NCBI RefSeq assembly: GCF_900637955.1
Contig: NZ_LR134476.1
Location: forward strand, 1,178,001-1,242,000
Direction: 5' to 3'
DNA length: 64,000 nucleotides
Origin: Trueperella bialowiezensis
GTDB taxonomy: Bacteria > Actinomycetota > Actinomycetes > Actinomycetales > Actinomycetaceae
The notes beneath the pieces were generated by a model, which did not search any database, was not told where the DNA came from, and saw only the letters and a program-made list of their open reading frames with translations. This document shows, in pieces, positions 35,498 to 46,151 of this stretch (position 1 is the stretch's first letter; each line of letters starts with the position of its first letter). A program made the position numbers and the translations under genes.

Positions 35498-36523
35498 TTA
35501 GCTTTCCGGGGAGAGCCGCACGATCAGGCCGCGATGGTCTGAGGAGCCGAGCTCGATATGCATGGCGTCTACTCCGCGATATGCGCCGTTGTGTACGATC
35601 CGGTCGATAGGCGTGCCAAGTAGCTGCGGCAGGCGGGTTGGCCACGTGCCCAGACCGCCAGAGCCGGCTTCGATAGCGGCGTCGTGACACTGGCTTCCCA
35701 CAACCATTTGATGGTCAACAGTCGAATTGAAATCGCCGGCCACAATCAGCGGATCGCGCTCGTCACACAGCGAATATATGGCGCTGACGTCCGCTCGCCA
35801 CTGGTCAATCGATTCCATCATCGGGGCGCGCGGGTGAACGCCCACAATCACCGGCCCGTTCCCAGCTGCGGGCGCAACCGCCACGCTGGTGGCGAGCCCG
35901 TCAGCCGACGTCGTCTGCCGATATTCGCCCATCGCCTCCGACACGAGCACGAGCGTCGACTTAAACTCGGGCTGATACTGATCTGTTCCCGTGTTGAAAT
36001 GCTGGAACGCCAGGCCGCGTTCGGCCAGAATGTTCGCAAGTTCGGTGCCGCGCGCAGTAGCGGTTTCCGGAAGAACAACCACGTCCACGCCGTTGCTATC
36101 GATCGCGTCTACGAGGGCGTCGACGTCCACACTGCCCCCGAGCGTGTTATAGGTGAGCACGGTGATGTCGCCATTGCCGATGCCTGCGCTGGTGACGCCG
36201 CGGTCGGGGCCAAGCTGATCGGGGCTGGCGAGCCCGCGCGTGTAGACGGTGCCACCGTGGAAAAGGGCCATCGCCAGGTAAGCAACACCCGTGACGAGCG
36301 CGATTCTGCCTGCACCCACGAGCGTGCGGCGAATAAGACCGAAAATAAGCAGGAAGATCGCTGCGCCGAAGCAGACGACAGCAAGCCACGGGCGCACCGA
36401 CATGATGTGAACCATGGGAGCAGACAGCGCGACGTCGGTGAAGCCGGGCACGAGATCAGGGCGCAAGGTCACGGCGCCCGCGCCCACGAGCGCAATCGCC
36501 AGCAAACCCCAAACAAATCTCAT
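35498..36523 (-). CDS. Membrane-anchored endonuclease/exonuclease/phosphatase family protein
   Basis: A 341-residue protein with three N-terminal membrane segments (residues about 3-25, 40-65, 72-92) followed by an extracellular EEP domain. Catalytic motifs in order: LTYNTLGG, VVLPETATARG, GVHPRAP, VAGDFNST, GTPIDRIVH and GSSDHRGLIV, so the full metal-dependent hydrolase set is intact. Many actinobacterial homologues are annotated in this way without a known substrate; phosphoesters such as lipids, nucleotides or extracellular DNA are possible. Confidence 0.9.
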   Translation of the reverse strand: MRFVWGLLAIALVGAGAVTLRPDLVPGFTDVALSAPMVHIMSVRPWLAVVCFGAAIFLLIFGLIRRTLVGAGRIALVTGVAYLAMALFHGGTVYTRGLASPDQLGPDRGVTSAGIGNGDITVLTYNTLGGSVDVDALVDAIDSNGVDVVVLPETATARGTELANILAERGLAFQHFNTGTDQYQPEFKSTLVLVSEAMGEYRQTTSADGLATSVAVAPAAGNGPVIVGVHPRAPMMESIDQWRADVSAIYSLCDERDPLIVAGDFNSTVDHQMVVGSQCHDAAIEAGSGGLGTWPTRLPQLLGTPIDRIVHNGAYRGVDAMHIELGSSDHRGLIVRLSPES

Positions 36524-36750
36524 GAATGCTCCATTCCCTCACCTGCGGTGATGCGTTCAAGCCGCATGGAATTATGTCGCGGCGCTCCCGGTTTCGTGGG
36601 CGCCAACCATATTCGATTGTAACGATTTGGCAACATTACTGACTGCAACACCCCGCGCGTATCACGCCACACCCGACATCCACCCATGAGCACAGGCCAC
36701 ACGCAAAGGTGATCCACGCTACACTTGGAGGTGTTTGGTAGGAGGAATCC

Positions 36751-37725
36751 ATGGAAAACTTTGAGCTCACTGACCTGATGGTTGACCGCGCTCGCGGCGC
36801 CCTGCTCGCCTCGGCTGCAGGCGACGCGCTTGGCGTACCCTACGAATTTGGCAAAGCCCCCGATGATCCCCAAATGATAGGTGGCGGGCTTGGCCCGTAT
36901 TCGCCCGGCGAATGGTCGGATGATACGCAGATGGCGATCTGCGTCGCGTCCGTTGCTGACTCCGGCGTGCGGCTCACATCCGACGCCGCACATGATGAGA
37001 TCGGCCAGAACTTCATCGATTGGATGCGCGACGGCGCGTCCGACATCGGCATCCAGACCCGGGCGGTCCTCGGGCGAGCAGCCGACATGGACGGCGACGT
37101 ATCCGACCGGCTGCGCCATGCGGCCAAAGAGTTTAGTGCGAGTACCGACCGGTCGGCTGGCAACGGTGCACTTGCCCGGATTGCTCCCATTGGCATTTCT
37201 TTCCTGTGGGACCGGGAGGCCACGGCCCGGGCCGCGCGCGACATCGCGTCGCTGACGCACTGTGATCGGGAAGTGGAAGAATCCTGCGTGCTGTGGGCGG
37301 AGGCGATGCGGGTGGCCGTGGTGGACGGCGTGCTTGATGTTCGTGCAGGTCTCGACCTTTTGCTTGAGGATTCGCGGGATAAGTGGGAGGCGTTGATTGA
37401 CGACGCCGATCGCGGACTCGTGACCCCGCGGACGAACGGGTACGTGGTCTCGGCGTTGCAGTGCGCATGGTTTGCGGTCAAGGCCACCACGGAATACTTC
37501 GGAGAGGCCGCCGTGTTTGATGGGGTTCGCCGAGCGGTCAAGCTCGGCGGTGATACTGACACGGTTGCTGCGATTGCGGGCGCTTTGCTGGGTGCACGTT
37601 GGGGCGAATCGGCGGTTCCGCAGAAGTGGAAGGACGCCCTATTCGGATGGCCGGGCATGACAGGCGCCGATTTAGCCGATATGGGTGAAAGAATCGTGCG
37701 AAATTCCCAGCCGCGCGGGTTCTAA
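36751..37725 (+). CDS. ADP-ribosylglycohydrolase family protein
   Basis: A 324-residue all-helical DraG/ARH-type hydrolase, with bimetal-site motifs GEWSDDTQM (S56-D57-D58-T59) near the N-terminus and GGDTDTVAAIAGALLG near residue 266. These residues bind two magnesium ions and the ADP-ribose. The family removes ADP-ribose from proteins or small molecules; no ADP-ribosyltransferase such as DraT or DarT is beside it. A perfect AGGAGG precedes the ATG. A palindromic repeat element begins 8 bp after the stop. Confidence 0.92.
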   Translation: MENFELTDLMVDRARGALLASAAGDALGVPYEFGKAPDDPQMIGGGLGPYSPGEWSDDTQMAICVASVADSGVRLTSDAAHDEIGQNFIDWMRDGASDIGIQTRAVLGRAADMDGDVSDRLRHAAKEFSASTDRSAGNGALARIAPIGISFLWDREATARAARDIASLTHCDREVEESCVLWAEAMRVAVVDGVLDVRAGLDLLLEDSRDKWEALIDDADRGLVTPRTNGYVVSALQCAWFAVKATTEYFGEAAVFDGVRRAVKLGGDTDTVAAIAGALLGARWGESAVPQKWKDALFGWPGMTGADLADMGERIVRNSQPRGF

Positions 37726-37733
37726 CCGACCGA

Positions 37734-37819
37734 CAGCGACATTTCATTGCGCTATAGCGCAAGATCTTCGTATATACGAAGATCGGGCTCCAGGGCGCAA
37801 TGAAATGTCGCTGGAGCCC
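37734..37819. repeat. Multi-palindromic element family 2, copy A
   Basis: A perfect 19-bp inverted repeat (37734-37752 with 37795-37813, arm cagcgacatttcattgcgc) encloses a 12-bp palindrome gcgctatagcgc (37749-37760) and a perfect 22-bp palindrome (37763-37784, gatcttcgtat and its complement). A further 9-bp pair gggctccag/ctggagccc (37785-37793, 37811-37819) competes with the outer stem. A related element is at 59531-59601. It follows the ADP-ribosylglycohydrolase gene. Confidence 0.88.
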
Positions 37820-37954
37820 GAACACGGGCAGGGCCGAAGCCACATACAGCAGGCCTGGAGCCAGCATACGGTGGGCTTCGACAAACAGTCATCGCCCGTC
37901 CACGTGCTGTTCACCCAGGTCAGCGCCAGCTAGACCTGGCGATATAGTTGCAGT

Positions 37955-38353
37955 ATGAAGAAAACAATCGCTCGGCTGGCTGCCGCATGCATGGTGTTTC
38001 CGCTCGCCCTCACCGGATGTTCCTCTGAAGAAGCTACCCCCACCGATGCTGTGCTTGAGTTCCTCAAGGCCACAAGCGACGGGGACATGAACAAAGCCTG
38101 CGCGATGGTTACCCCGGAAACTGTGGAAATCCTCAAGAAAGAGACGCGGCAAAGCTCCTGCGAAGAGGCCATACGAGCATCAATGGAACAGGCCAGGCCA
38201 GGGGTGGTGGAAGCGACTGCCAAGCTCACGGCCGAACAGCTCACTGAGATCGAGATGGGTGACCGAGTCATCGTCGAATATGAAATTGACGATTTGCCGT
38301 ATTCTGGCGTGGTGGTCAAGCGCGACGGCAAGTGGTACATCACTTACGAATAG
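37955..38353 (+). CDS. Small lipoprotein, DUF4878-like
   Basis: A 132-residue lipoprotein: signal peptide with lipobox LALTGC (Cys about residue 22), then a compact alpha+beta domain starting TPTDAVLEFLKATSDGDMNKACAMV and ending VVVKRDGKWYITYE. The layout matches DUF4878/NTF2-like secreted proteins. Two Cys in ACAMV and SSCEEA may form a disulfide. It converges with the APP1 gene, only 16 bp away. Confidence 0.82.
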   Translation: MKKTIARLAAACMVFPLALTGCSSEEATPTDAVLEFLKATSDGDMNKACAMVTPETVEILKKETRQSSCEEAIRASMEQARPGVVEATAKLTAEQLTEIEMGDRVIVEYEIDDLPYSGVVVKRDGKWYITYE

Positions 38354-38369
38354 GTCCAGCTCCCCGCAG

Positions 38370-39479
38370 TTAGTCGCCGCGTAGCTGCCCGGCCTTGTCC
38401 AGTAGTTCGAAGCCGTCGGCGCCGCGGATGATGGGCACGCCGGCATCTTCGATGTCGGCGTCTTTTCGTGATCCTTGGGTGGCTTCGGTGGTGCCGTGCG
38501 AAAGAACTTGTTCGAGCGGGTCGAGGGTGCGCATGGCGATTCCGCGCACCCGGTTGGGATGTTCGCGGGCGAGGTCGTCGTAGATGATCGGGTCGTGCTG
38601 CCCGTCGTCGCCGATCAAATACCACTGGATGTTGGGGAACATGATGAGCAGGTTGCGCAGCTGTGTCTTCTTGTGTTCCATGCCGGAGCGGAAAAGGCCG
38701 GTGGGGGTCGGCCCCCAGTCGGTCATGAGCATCGGGCCGACGGGCAGTCCGTGTTTTTGGATGAATAGTTGCATGGAGGTGTACACGTTCCAGGCGCCGG
38801 TGGACAGGTAGAAGACGGGCGCGTCCGGGACCGGTTCGAGGAGGTGGTCGTAGAATTCGGCCATGCCGGGTACGGGTTTGCGCATGTTGGTGTGCAAGAT
38901 GAAGGCGTTGTAGGCGGCGATCATGGCGCGCGGGAGGGACGTGACGAGGATCGTGTCGTCGACGTCGGAGATCAGCCCGTGGGTGGTGTCTGGCGAGACG
39001 ATCATGATTGGCGCGGTCACGGGTTCGCCGGCGGCGGGCGTGAGCGTGGCTTCGTGCCAGCCGGGTTCGAGGCCGTGGTTGTCGATAAGGAGGTCGACGT
39101 AGCCGGAGCGGTCGGTGCGCGTCTCGATGGTTTGCTGGCCGAGTTGCACGGTGACCGGGAGGAAGCCGACCTGGGTGGTAAAGAATTGCCGCCACCCGCG
39201 TTGGGCGTATTCGGCTTGTTCGGCTACGAGTGTGGCAATATCACGCATGCCTTGCGTGGTGAACGAGTGTGCGGAGGATGGCAAGAAGGGGATCTGGAAC
39301 GGTTTTGAATCTTCGTCCGGGTCGGCCATGATGGCGCGCGCGAGCACTTTCGCGGCGGTCACAGATCCGTAGCCGGTGTATCCGGTCAGCCGTGGCAGCC
39401 AGCCTTGTTCGCGCCGGCGCACGATGTTCCGCCGGTTCAGGCCGTCTTCAAAACGCCGGGCCAAGTTCGCAATTGCCAT
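38370..39479 (-). CDS. APP1-domain phosphatidate phosphatase (DUF2183)
   Basis: A 369-residue protein with a beta-rich N-terminal half and a HAD-like APP1 catalytic domain. The catalytic DxDxT motif is D172-V-D174-D175-T176 (LISDVDDTILVT); downstream motifs FYLSTGAWNVY and LIGDDGQHDPIIY complete the HAD set. The fungal founder App1p dephosphorylates phosphatidic acid; the bacterial substrate is unproven. Length is usual for the family. No operon partner. Confidence 0.9.
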   Translation of the reverse strand: MAIANLARRFEDGLNRRNIVRRREQGWLPRLTGYTGYGSVTAAKVLARAIMADPDEDSKPFQIPFLPSSAHSFTTQGMRDIATLVAEQAEYAQRGWRQFFTTQVGFLPVTVQLGQQTIETRTDRSGYVDLLIDNHGLEPGWHEATLTPAAGEPVTAPIMIVSPDTTHGLISDVDDTILVTSLPRAMIAAYNAFILHTNMRKPVPGMAEFYDHLLEPVPDAPVFYLSTGAWNVYTSMQLFIQKHGLPVGPMLMTDWGPTPTGLFRSGMEHKKTQLRNLLIMFPNIQWYLIGDDGQHDPIIYDDLAREHPNRVRGIAMRTLDPLEQVLSHGTTEATQGSRKDADIEDAGVPIIRGADGFELLDKAGQLRGD

Positions 39480-39583
39480 GGTTCCAGCCTACCTGCCACT
39501 TGGTGGGTGGGCGCGCATTAATCGCACGACGCCGGTCTGCCCGGCAGCACCCGCCCGTCCACCTAGCGCGCGCCCAGCGAGCC

Positions 39584-40690
39584 CTAGTTTCCGAAGGTGG
39601 CCAGCTCGAGGCCGAAGGCTTCGGCTACGCCGCGCTCGTAGAGTTTGCCGTCGAATGTGGAGAGTCCGCGGGCGAGGTCGGGCAGGTCATGCATGGCTTG
39701 TTGCCAGCCGGCGTCGGCGATGTGGAGCACGTAGCGCATGGTGGCGTTGGTGAGCGCATACGTGGAGGTGTAGGGCACGGTGCCGGGCATGTTGGCCACG
39801 CAGTAGAACAGGCAGTCTTCGAACTCGAAAGTTGGATCGTCGTGTGTGGTGGGGCGGGAGGCTTCGAAGCAGCCGCCTTGGTCGATGGCCACGTCTACGA
39901 GCACGGAGCCGGGCCGCATGTCGGCTACCATCTCGTTGGTGACGAGCCGTGGGGTGCGGGCGCCGGGGATGAGGACGGAGCCGATGACGGCGTCGGCGTT
40001 TTTCAACCCGCGGGCCACGGATAGTTCGGTGGAGTATTCGGTGTGGATGCGCCCGGAGGTGACGTCGTCGATGTAGGCCATGCGGCGGAAGTCGACGTCG
40101 TAGACGGTGACGTCGGCGCCCATGGCGGAGGCGATGCGGGCGGCGTGGAAGCCGACTGTGCCGCCGCCGAGGATGGCGATGTTGGCGGTGCGGGTGCCGG
40201 GTACGCCGCCCATGAGGATGCCGCGTCCGCCGCCGACTTTGAGCATGAGGTGTGCGGCGATTTGGGCGGAGAGTCGGCCGGCAACTTCGGACATGGGCGC
40301 GAGTAGGGGGAGTACGCCGTTGTCGGTCTGCACGGTTTCGTAGGCGATGGAAGTGACTTTACGGGCGAGGAGTTCGCGGGTGAGCTCTTCGGAGGCGGCG
40401 AGGTGGAGGTAGGTGAAAAGGACCTGGCCTTCGCGCATGAGGTCGTATTCGGCGGGGGTGGGTTCTTTGACTTTGAGGATCATGTCGGCTTGTGCCCAGA
40501 CGTCCGCGGCGGTGGGGGCGATGTAGGCGCCGACGTCGGCGTAGTCGTCGTCGGTGATGCACGAGCCGATGCCCGCACCGCTTTGTACCATGACCCGGTG
40601 GCCGGCACGGACGAGTTCGTGTACGCCAAGCGGCGTGATGGCCACCCGGTATTCGTTGTTTTTAACCTCTGTGGGCACTCCAATAAGCAT
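39584..40690 (-). CDS. ald: Alanine dehydrogenase
   Basis: A 368-residue NAD-dependent enzyme interconverting L-alanine and pyruvate with ammonia. Active-site residues sit at the positions known for the M. tuberculosis enzyme: R15, K75 (LKVKEP) and H96 (TYLHLAA). The NAD-binding motif is ILGGGTVGFHAARIA, and NMPGTVPYTSTYALTN is intact. It may supply ammonia and pyruvate or re-oxidise NADH under low oxygen. Monocistronic; the GntR gene lies upstream on the same strand after 78 bp. Confidence 0.96.
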   Translation of the reverse strand: MLIGVPTEVKNNEYRVAITPLGVHELVRAGHRVMVQSGAGIGSCITDDDYADVGAYIAPTAADVWAQADMILKVKEPTPAEYDLMREGQVLFTYLHLAASEELTRELLARKVTSIAYETVQTDNGVLPLLAPMSEVAGRLSAQIAAHLMLKVGGGRGILMGGVPGTRTANIAILGGGTVGFHAARIASAMGADVTVYDVDFRRMAYIDDVTSGRIHTEYSTELSVARGLKNADAVIGSVLIPGARTPRLVTNEMVADMRPGSVLVDVAIDQGGCFEASRPTTHDDPTFEFEDCLFYCVANMPGTVPYTSTYALTNATMRYVLHIADAGWQQAMHDLPDLARGLSTFDGKLYERGVAEAFGLELATFGN

Positions 40691-40768
40691 CTGTCCTCCT
40701 GCTGGTAACGCGTTAAGTTTACAAGGCGGGCAGGCGTGTACGAGCGTGTTGCCGTTGATTGGTGTGAA

Positions 40769-41521
40769 TCAAGTGTTGCCGTGTGCGACGACGGTGGACT
40801 TGTACCGGTATAAATCTGCCCGGTAGACGTGGAATCCCCATTCGATGATGTGGCCGCGCGCGTCGTAGGCGGTGCGGTCGATGGTGAGCACCGGGTCGCG
40901 GGTGGAGATGGCGAGCAGGCGGGCTTCGCGTTTGTCGGGCCGTTCGGCTCCCACGGATTGGGTGGTGGAGGTGGGGACGACGCCGGATTCGCGCAGCAGT
41001 TCGTAGAGCCCGCGGTGTTCGAGCTGGTCGTCTGGCGGTGCGATGGCGGCGGGCAGCCAGTTGTAGAGGATGGCGACTGGTTGGCCGTCGCGTAGGCGGA
41101 GCCGTTCGAGTTCGACTACCGAGTCGTCGACGGCGACGCCGAGCTGTTTGGCGATGGCGTCGGTGGCGCGGCGGTGGTTGTATTGCAGGATTTTCGACGT
41201 CGATTCGTGCCCGGCGTCCTGGATTTCTTCGTGGAGGGACGGCAGTTGGAGGAGTTGGTGGTGGGGTCTGGCGGCGACGACGGTGCCCACTCCGCGGCGC
41301 CGGTGTAACAGGCCTGCTTCGACGAGCGTTTGCAGGGCTTGCCGGGCGGTTGGCCGGGAGACTTTGAGGCGCTGCGCGAGCGAAACCTCGTTTTCGATGC
41401 GGGTGCCGGGGCCGATGACGCCGTCGAGGATCGCGCGTTTGATGGGCGCGGAGATTTGGGCGTGCAGGGGCGCTGGCGACGTGCGGTCGATGTCGATGTC
41501 CGGCTCGTAGCGCTCTGCCAT
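40769..41521 (-). CDS. GntR-family regulator with UTRA domain (HutC type)
   Basis: A 250-residue repressor: winged helix-turn-helix at about residues 18-85 (ENEVSLAQRLKVSRPTARQALQTLVEAGLLHRRRGVGTV) and a UTRA ligand-binding domain to the end (VVELERLRLRDGQPVAILYNWLP ... GFHVYRADLYRYKS). UTRA proteins usually bind sugars or their phosphates. It is divergent from the ribose-type ABC transporter at 41738, and a palindrome overlaps the -10 box between them, so it probably represses that transporter. Confidence 0.92.
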   Translation of the reverse strand: MAERYEPDIDIDRTSPAPLHAQISAPIKRAILDGVIGPGTRIENEVSLAQRLKVSRPTARQALQTLVEAGLLHRRRGVGTVVAARPHHQLLQLPSLHEEIQDAGHESTSKILQYNHRRATDAIAKQLGVAVDDSVVELERLRLRDGQPVAILYNWLPAAIAPPDDQLEHRGLYELLRESGVVPTSTTQSVGAERPDKREARLLAISTRDPVLTIDRTAYDARGHIIEWGFHVYRADLYRYKSTVVAHGNT

Positions 41522-41590
41522 CCGTCCCTCTTTTCCGTGTGCGGCGATTGTGCGGCTGCCTACAGTTTACCGCCGGGCTGTGAGAAACGC

Positions 41591-41619
41591 TGGAATGATC
41601 ATTTGTCATGACATATACT
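41591..41619 (+). promoter_or_regulatory. Promoter and overlapping operator for the ribose-type ABC operon
   Basis: A 16-bp palindrome ATTTGTCATGACATAT (41601-41616, one mismatched pair) overlaps a good -10 hexamer TATACT (41614-41619). A weak -35 TGGAAT lies 17 bp upstream (41591-41596). A protein bound here would block RNA polymerase; the adjacent GntR/UTRA regulator is the obvious candidate. Confidence 0.65.
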
Positions 41620-41737
41620 GGCGGGAAGACACCGAACAAAGGTTGCATAGAACGGCGGCAAATCGCGGTTTCGCGCCGAAAGGCGGGAGGCTGCCAGTGC
41701 CGGCGCGCAACCCCGATTAAAAATGAGGCAAGGCTCA

Positions 41738-43245
<1,508 letters not shown>

Positions 43246-43249
<4 letters not shown>

Positions 43250-44229
43250 ACCCGGTTAACTACGTGCGCACCTTGTATACCCGGCATCCGGCGCAGGTGC
43301 TCATCGTCGTGTCTGAACTCGCGCTGATCGCGATATTTTCGTTGCTCAGCCCGTACTTTTTGGACCTTGGAAACATCTCGGCGCTCCTGCTGGACGCCTC
43401 GGTGTACATTCTCCTCGCGCTCGGACTCACGTTCGTGATCGCCACCGGGGGCATCGACCTCACCCCCGGGTTCGGGCTCGCGTTCACCGGCGTCATCACC
43501 GCGCTCGTCATGACGAAGGCGGGCGGACCAATGTGGGTGGCGATCACCGCGGGCGTGATCGCGGGCATCCTCGCGGGCCTGGCACTTGGCATCGTTAACG
43601 GATTCCTCGTGGCGAAGCTCAACATGCAGCCGATGGTGGCCACGTTGGCGATGATGCTCGTTGCCTGGGGCGCCGCGCTCTCGCTCACCGGTACGTCGTC
43701 GGTGCCGCTCAACGACTACCGGCCATTCCTCGAGCTCGGAAACGGCGAAACCTTCGGGCTGACCAACGCGATCTACCTGTGCATCATCGCCGCGATCTTC
43801 GCCCACTTCCTGCTCAAACACACGCTGATCGGGCGTTACGCGCTCGCGATGGGCTCGAACGAGGAGGCCACCCGGCTCTCCGGCGTCGACGTGCAAAAGT
43901 GGAAGTGGCGGGTGTATGCGCTCGCGGGCGTGTTCACCGGGCTGGCCGGCGTGCTCATGGCCTCGCGCTTGGCATCCGGTAAGCCGGATGTGGGGCAGTC
44001 GTATGAAATGTATGCGATCGCGGCGGCGGTGCTCGGCGGGGCATCCCTGCGCGGCGGTAAGGCCTCCGTGTTCGGCTCGGTCGTGGGTGCGATTCTTATC
44101 GCCACGATCCGCAACGGCGCCGTCCACATGGGCGTCTCGGATCAAAACCAGAAGATCCTGCTCGGCGTGGTGGTACTCATCGCCGTGTACTTGGATGTGC
44201 GGCGGCGCCCAGCGAAAGAGATCGCCTAG
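43246..44229 (+). CDS. Ribose-type sugar ABC transporter permease
   Basis: A 327-residue inner-membrane permease of the RbsC/XylH family, with about nine or ten hydrophobic segments and the conserved stretches LGLTFVIATGGIDLTPGFGLAF and IAAAVLGGASLRGGKASVFGSVVGA. A single permease gene suggests a homodimeric channel. The ATG overlaps the ATPase stop, and the binding protein follows after 8 bp. Confidence 0.95.
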
Positions 44230-44237
44230 GCGGGAGT

Positions 44238-45260
44238 ATGGGCATGGTATACGCGAAAAAAGAAGGCATCGGTAAGCGTTCTGGTTGGCGGCGTGGGGCG
44301 CGGCGCGCCAAAGTTTGTGCGTTGCTTGCGGCGCTCGCCGTCGCGCTGGCCGGGTGTGCTGGCCTGGGTGAGCGGCTGACGGACGCTGACGACAAGCTGG
44401 ACATCGCCGTCGTCGCTAAAGGTTATGCGAGCCCGTTTTGGGCGGCCGTGAAGGAGGGCTCGTTCGCGGCGGGTGAGGATCTGGGCGTGAATGTCACGTT
44501 TAACGGGCCGGACACCGAGTCGGACGTGGTGCGCCAGGTGGATCAGATTAATTTGGCGCATGTGATGAGCCCGGATGCGTTCGTGTTTTCGGCGTTGGAT
44601 TCCTCGGCGTCGGTGATTGCGCTCGAGCAGTTTGTGGAGTCGGGGATCCCGGTGGTCGCCTTCGATTCGGGTGTGCCGGGTTCGGATATTCCGGTGTCAA
44701 CTGTGGCCACAAATAATCGTGCGGCGGCGGCTGCCGCGGCGGCGAAGATGATTGAGCTGACCGGCGGTGAGGGCGAGGTGGCGATTTTGGCGCAGTCCTC
44801 GACGTCGGTGACCGGCACCGATCGCCGCGACGGGTTCATCGACTATTTGGCCGAGCACGCCCCCAATTTGAAGGTGGTGGACGTGCAGTACAACGATTCG
44901 GATCAGGCGAAGGCGGAGCAGCAGGCGTCGGCGATCATTCAGGCCCGGCCGAACTTGGACGGCATTTTTGCTACCGACGACGACGGCGCGGTGGCCGCCG
45001 CTCAGACCGCGCGGCGAGCGGGGGCGGACGTGCACGTGATCGGGTTTGACTCGGGCGCGGTGCAGGTGCAGCTCATCCGTGAGGGCGCGATGGCTGGTTC
45101 GGTGACGCAAAACCCGTACATGATGGGCTACATGGCGGTGGAGACGGCGGTGAAGGCGGCGCGCGGCGAAGAGGTGGAGAAAGTGATCGACTCCGGCTTC
45201 TATTGGTATGACGCCACGAACTGGCAGGATGAGGAGATCCAGAAGGCGATCTACGACTAA
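44238..45260 (+). CDS. Ribose-type sugar-binding lipoprotein
   Basis: A 340-residue periplasmic-binding-protein-like (PBP type 1) lipoprotein. A long basic N-terminus (about 25 residues) leads into a signal segment with lipobox VALAGC (Cys about 40). The ligand-binding fold is recognisable: IAVVAKGYASPFWAAVKEG, VVAFDSGVPGS, GTDRRDGFIDYL, IFATDDDGAVAAAQ and HVIGFDSGAVQV. It completes the ATPase-permease-binding protein operon. The ligand cannot be inferred; the aromatic residues YASPFW would line the pocket. Confidence 0.94.
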   Translation: MGMVYAKKEGIGKRSGWRRGARRAKVCALLAALAVALAGCAGLGERLTDADDKLDIAVVAKGYASPFWAAVKEGSFAAGEDLGVNVTFNGPDTESDVVRQVDQINLAHVMSPDAFVFSALDSSASVIALEQFVESGIPVVAFDSGVPGSDIPVSTVATNNRAAAAAAAAKMIELTGGEGEVAILAQSSTSVTGTDRRDGFIDYLAEHAPNLKVVDVQYNDSDQAKAEQQASAIIQARPNLDGIFATDDDGAVAAAQTARRAGADVHVIGFDSGAVQVQLIREGAMAGSVTQNPYMMGYMAVETAVKAARGEEVEKVIDSGFYWYDATNWQDEEIQKAIYD

Positions 45261-45269
45261 ACAGCTGGA

Positions 45270-45346
45270 TGCTCAGTCTGAGCATTGGCCGCGGGTGTGA
45301 AAGCGCCGCAAAACGGCATACGTTAGATTGCCGTAAATCTACGGCA
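45270..45346 (+). terminator. Weak hairpins between converging genes
   Basis: Two small inverted repeats after the binding-protein stop: atgctca/tgagcat (45270-45286, 3-base loop) and tgccgta/tacggca (45329-45346, 4-base loop). Neither has a U-run. They could end the ABC operon and the converging gene at 45369. Confidence 0.35.
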
Positions 45347-45368
45347 CGTTCGCTGTGGCTTGTCAGCC

Positions 45369-46133
45369 TTAGGGGAGGACGAGTGAGTCAATGCCTGCGT
45401 ATTTTTGAGCGGCTTCGTATGTTGAGTTACTAGCGACCTGTTTGATTTTCTCAAGCAGATTGTCATCAGTGACGCGTGCGGCCCGATCAGCGTAGAAGCC
45501 CTCGTTGAACACATCAATTCCCATCTGGTGACAGTAATCAACCAACAGATCAGGGTTGAATACCTCAAACGGATCGGCATCAGGTCTAGCAGCAGGCGCC
45601 CAGGGGAAAGGCGTTAGGGACTGTTCAACGAGATAGGGCCTATTCCATTTCAATCCGAGATCACTTTGGAACACGGAGACGTATCTATGCTCGATGGGTA
45701 ACGAACCGGCGTTCTTGTTGTACTGGAGCCACGCGCCGAAGTCAGTAAAATTGCGAATTCCAGATTTCGGGGAGGGCCAGATCAACGACACGTCAACCGT
45801 GTCTTTTTTCAACGTGAGCCCGATCCGATGGGAAAGCAACTCTTGCTCCTGGAGAATTGCCCTGTTCGTTAAAATCGCGGTCCATTCATCTGGAACAGTT
45901 GCCATTAACAAGTAGTCCGGCTCACCCAACAATGGCTGCAGACCGATTAGGTTCTCTTCAAACGATCCCGGACTTGTCCGAATACTCATCGTGTGGAACT
46001 TGCTAGGAAAACGCCACGTATCAAATTGATCTACCACGTCATCAAATGATGCGCGGACGAAACTGATCGAATCCGTCACCGGCATGAACCGACCACCAAA
46101 CAACGTCGTCCGATGCGAATAAAACCTCAACAC
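45369..46133 (-). CDS. Orphan protein, soluble paralogue of the upstream membrane protein
   Basis: A 254-residue protein starting at a GTG (46133) behind GAGGGGA. No known domain. It matches the C-terminal half of the upstream gene product: TTLFGGRFMPVTDSISFVRA with ...DQFDTWR here against TTLFGNRFYPVTEGIGFIAA with ...DSFETWR there, and both end with a VDYCxxxGIDxxNExFY pattern. It lacks the three membrane segments and PH-like domain of the longer paralogue. The pair is 18 bp apart and has a lower GC content than its neighbours. Function unknown. Confidence 0.75.
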   Translation of the reverse strand: MLRFYSHRTTLFGGRFMPVTDSISFVRASFDDVVDQFDTWRFPSKFHTMSIRTSPGSFEENLIGLQPLLGEPDYLLMATVPDEWTAILTNRAILQEQELLSHRIGLTLKKDTVDVSLIWPSPKSGIRNFTDFGAWLQYNKNAGSLPIEHRYVSVFQSDLGLKWNRPYLVEQSLTPFPWAPAARPDADPFEVFNPDLLVDYCHQMGIDVFNEGFYADRAARVTDDNLLEKIKQVASNSTYEAAQKYAGIDSLVLP

Positions 46134-46151
46134 AACTAACTTCCCCTCGCA

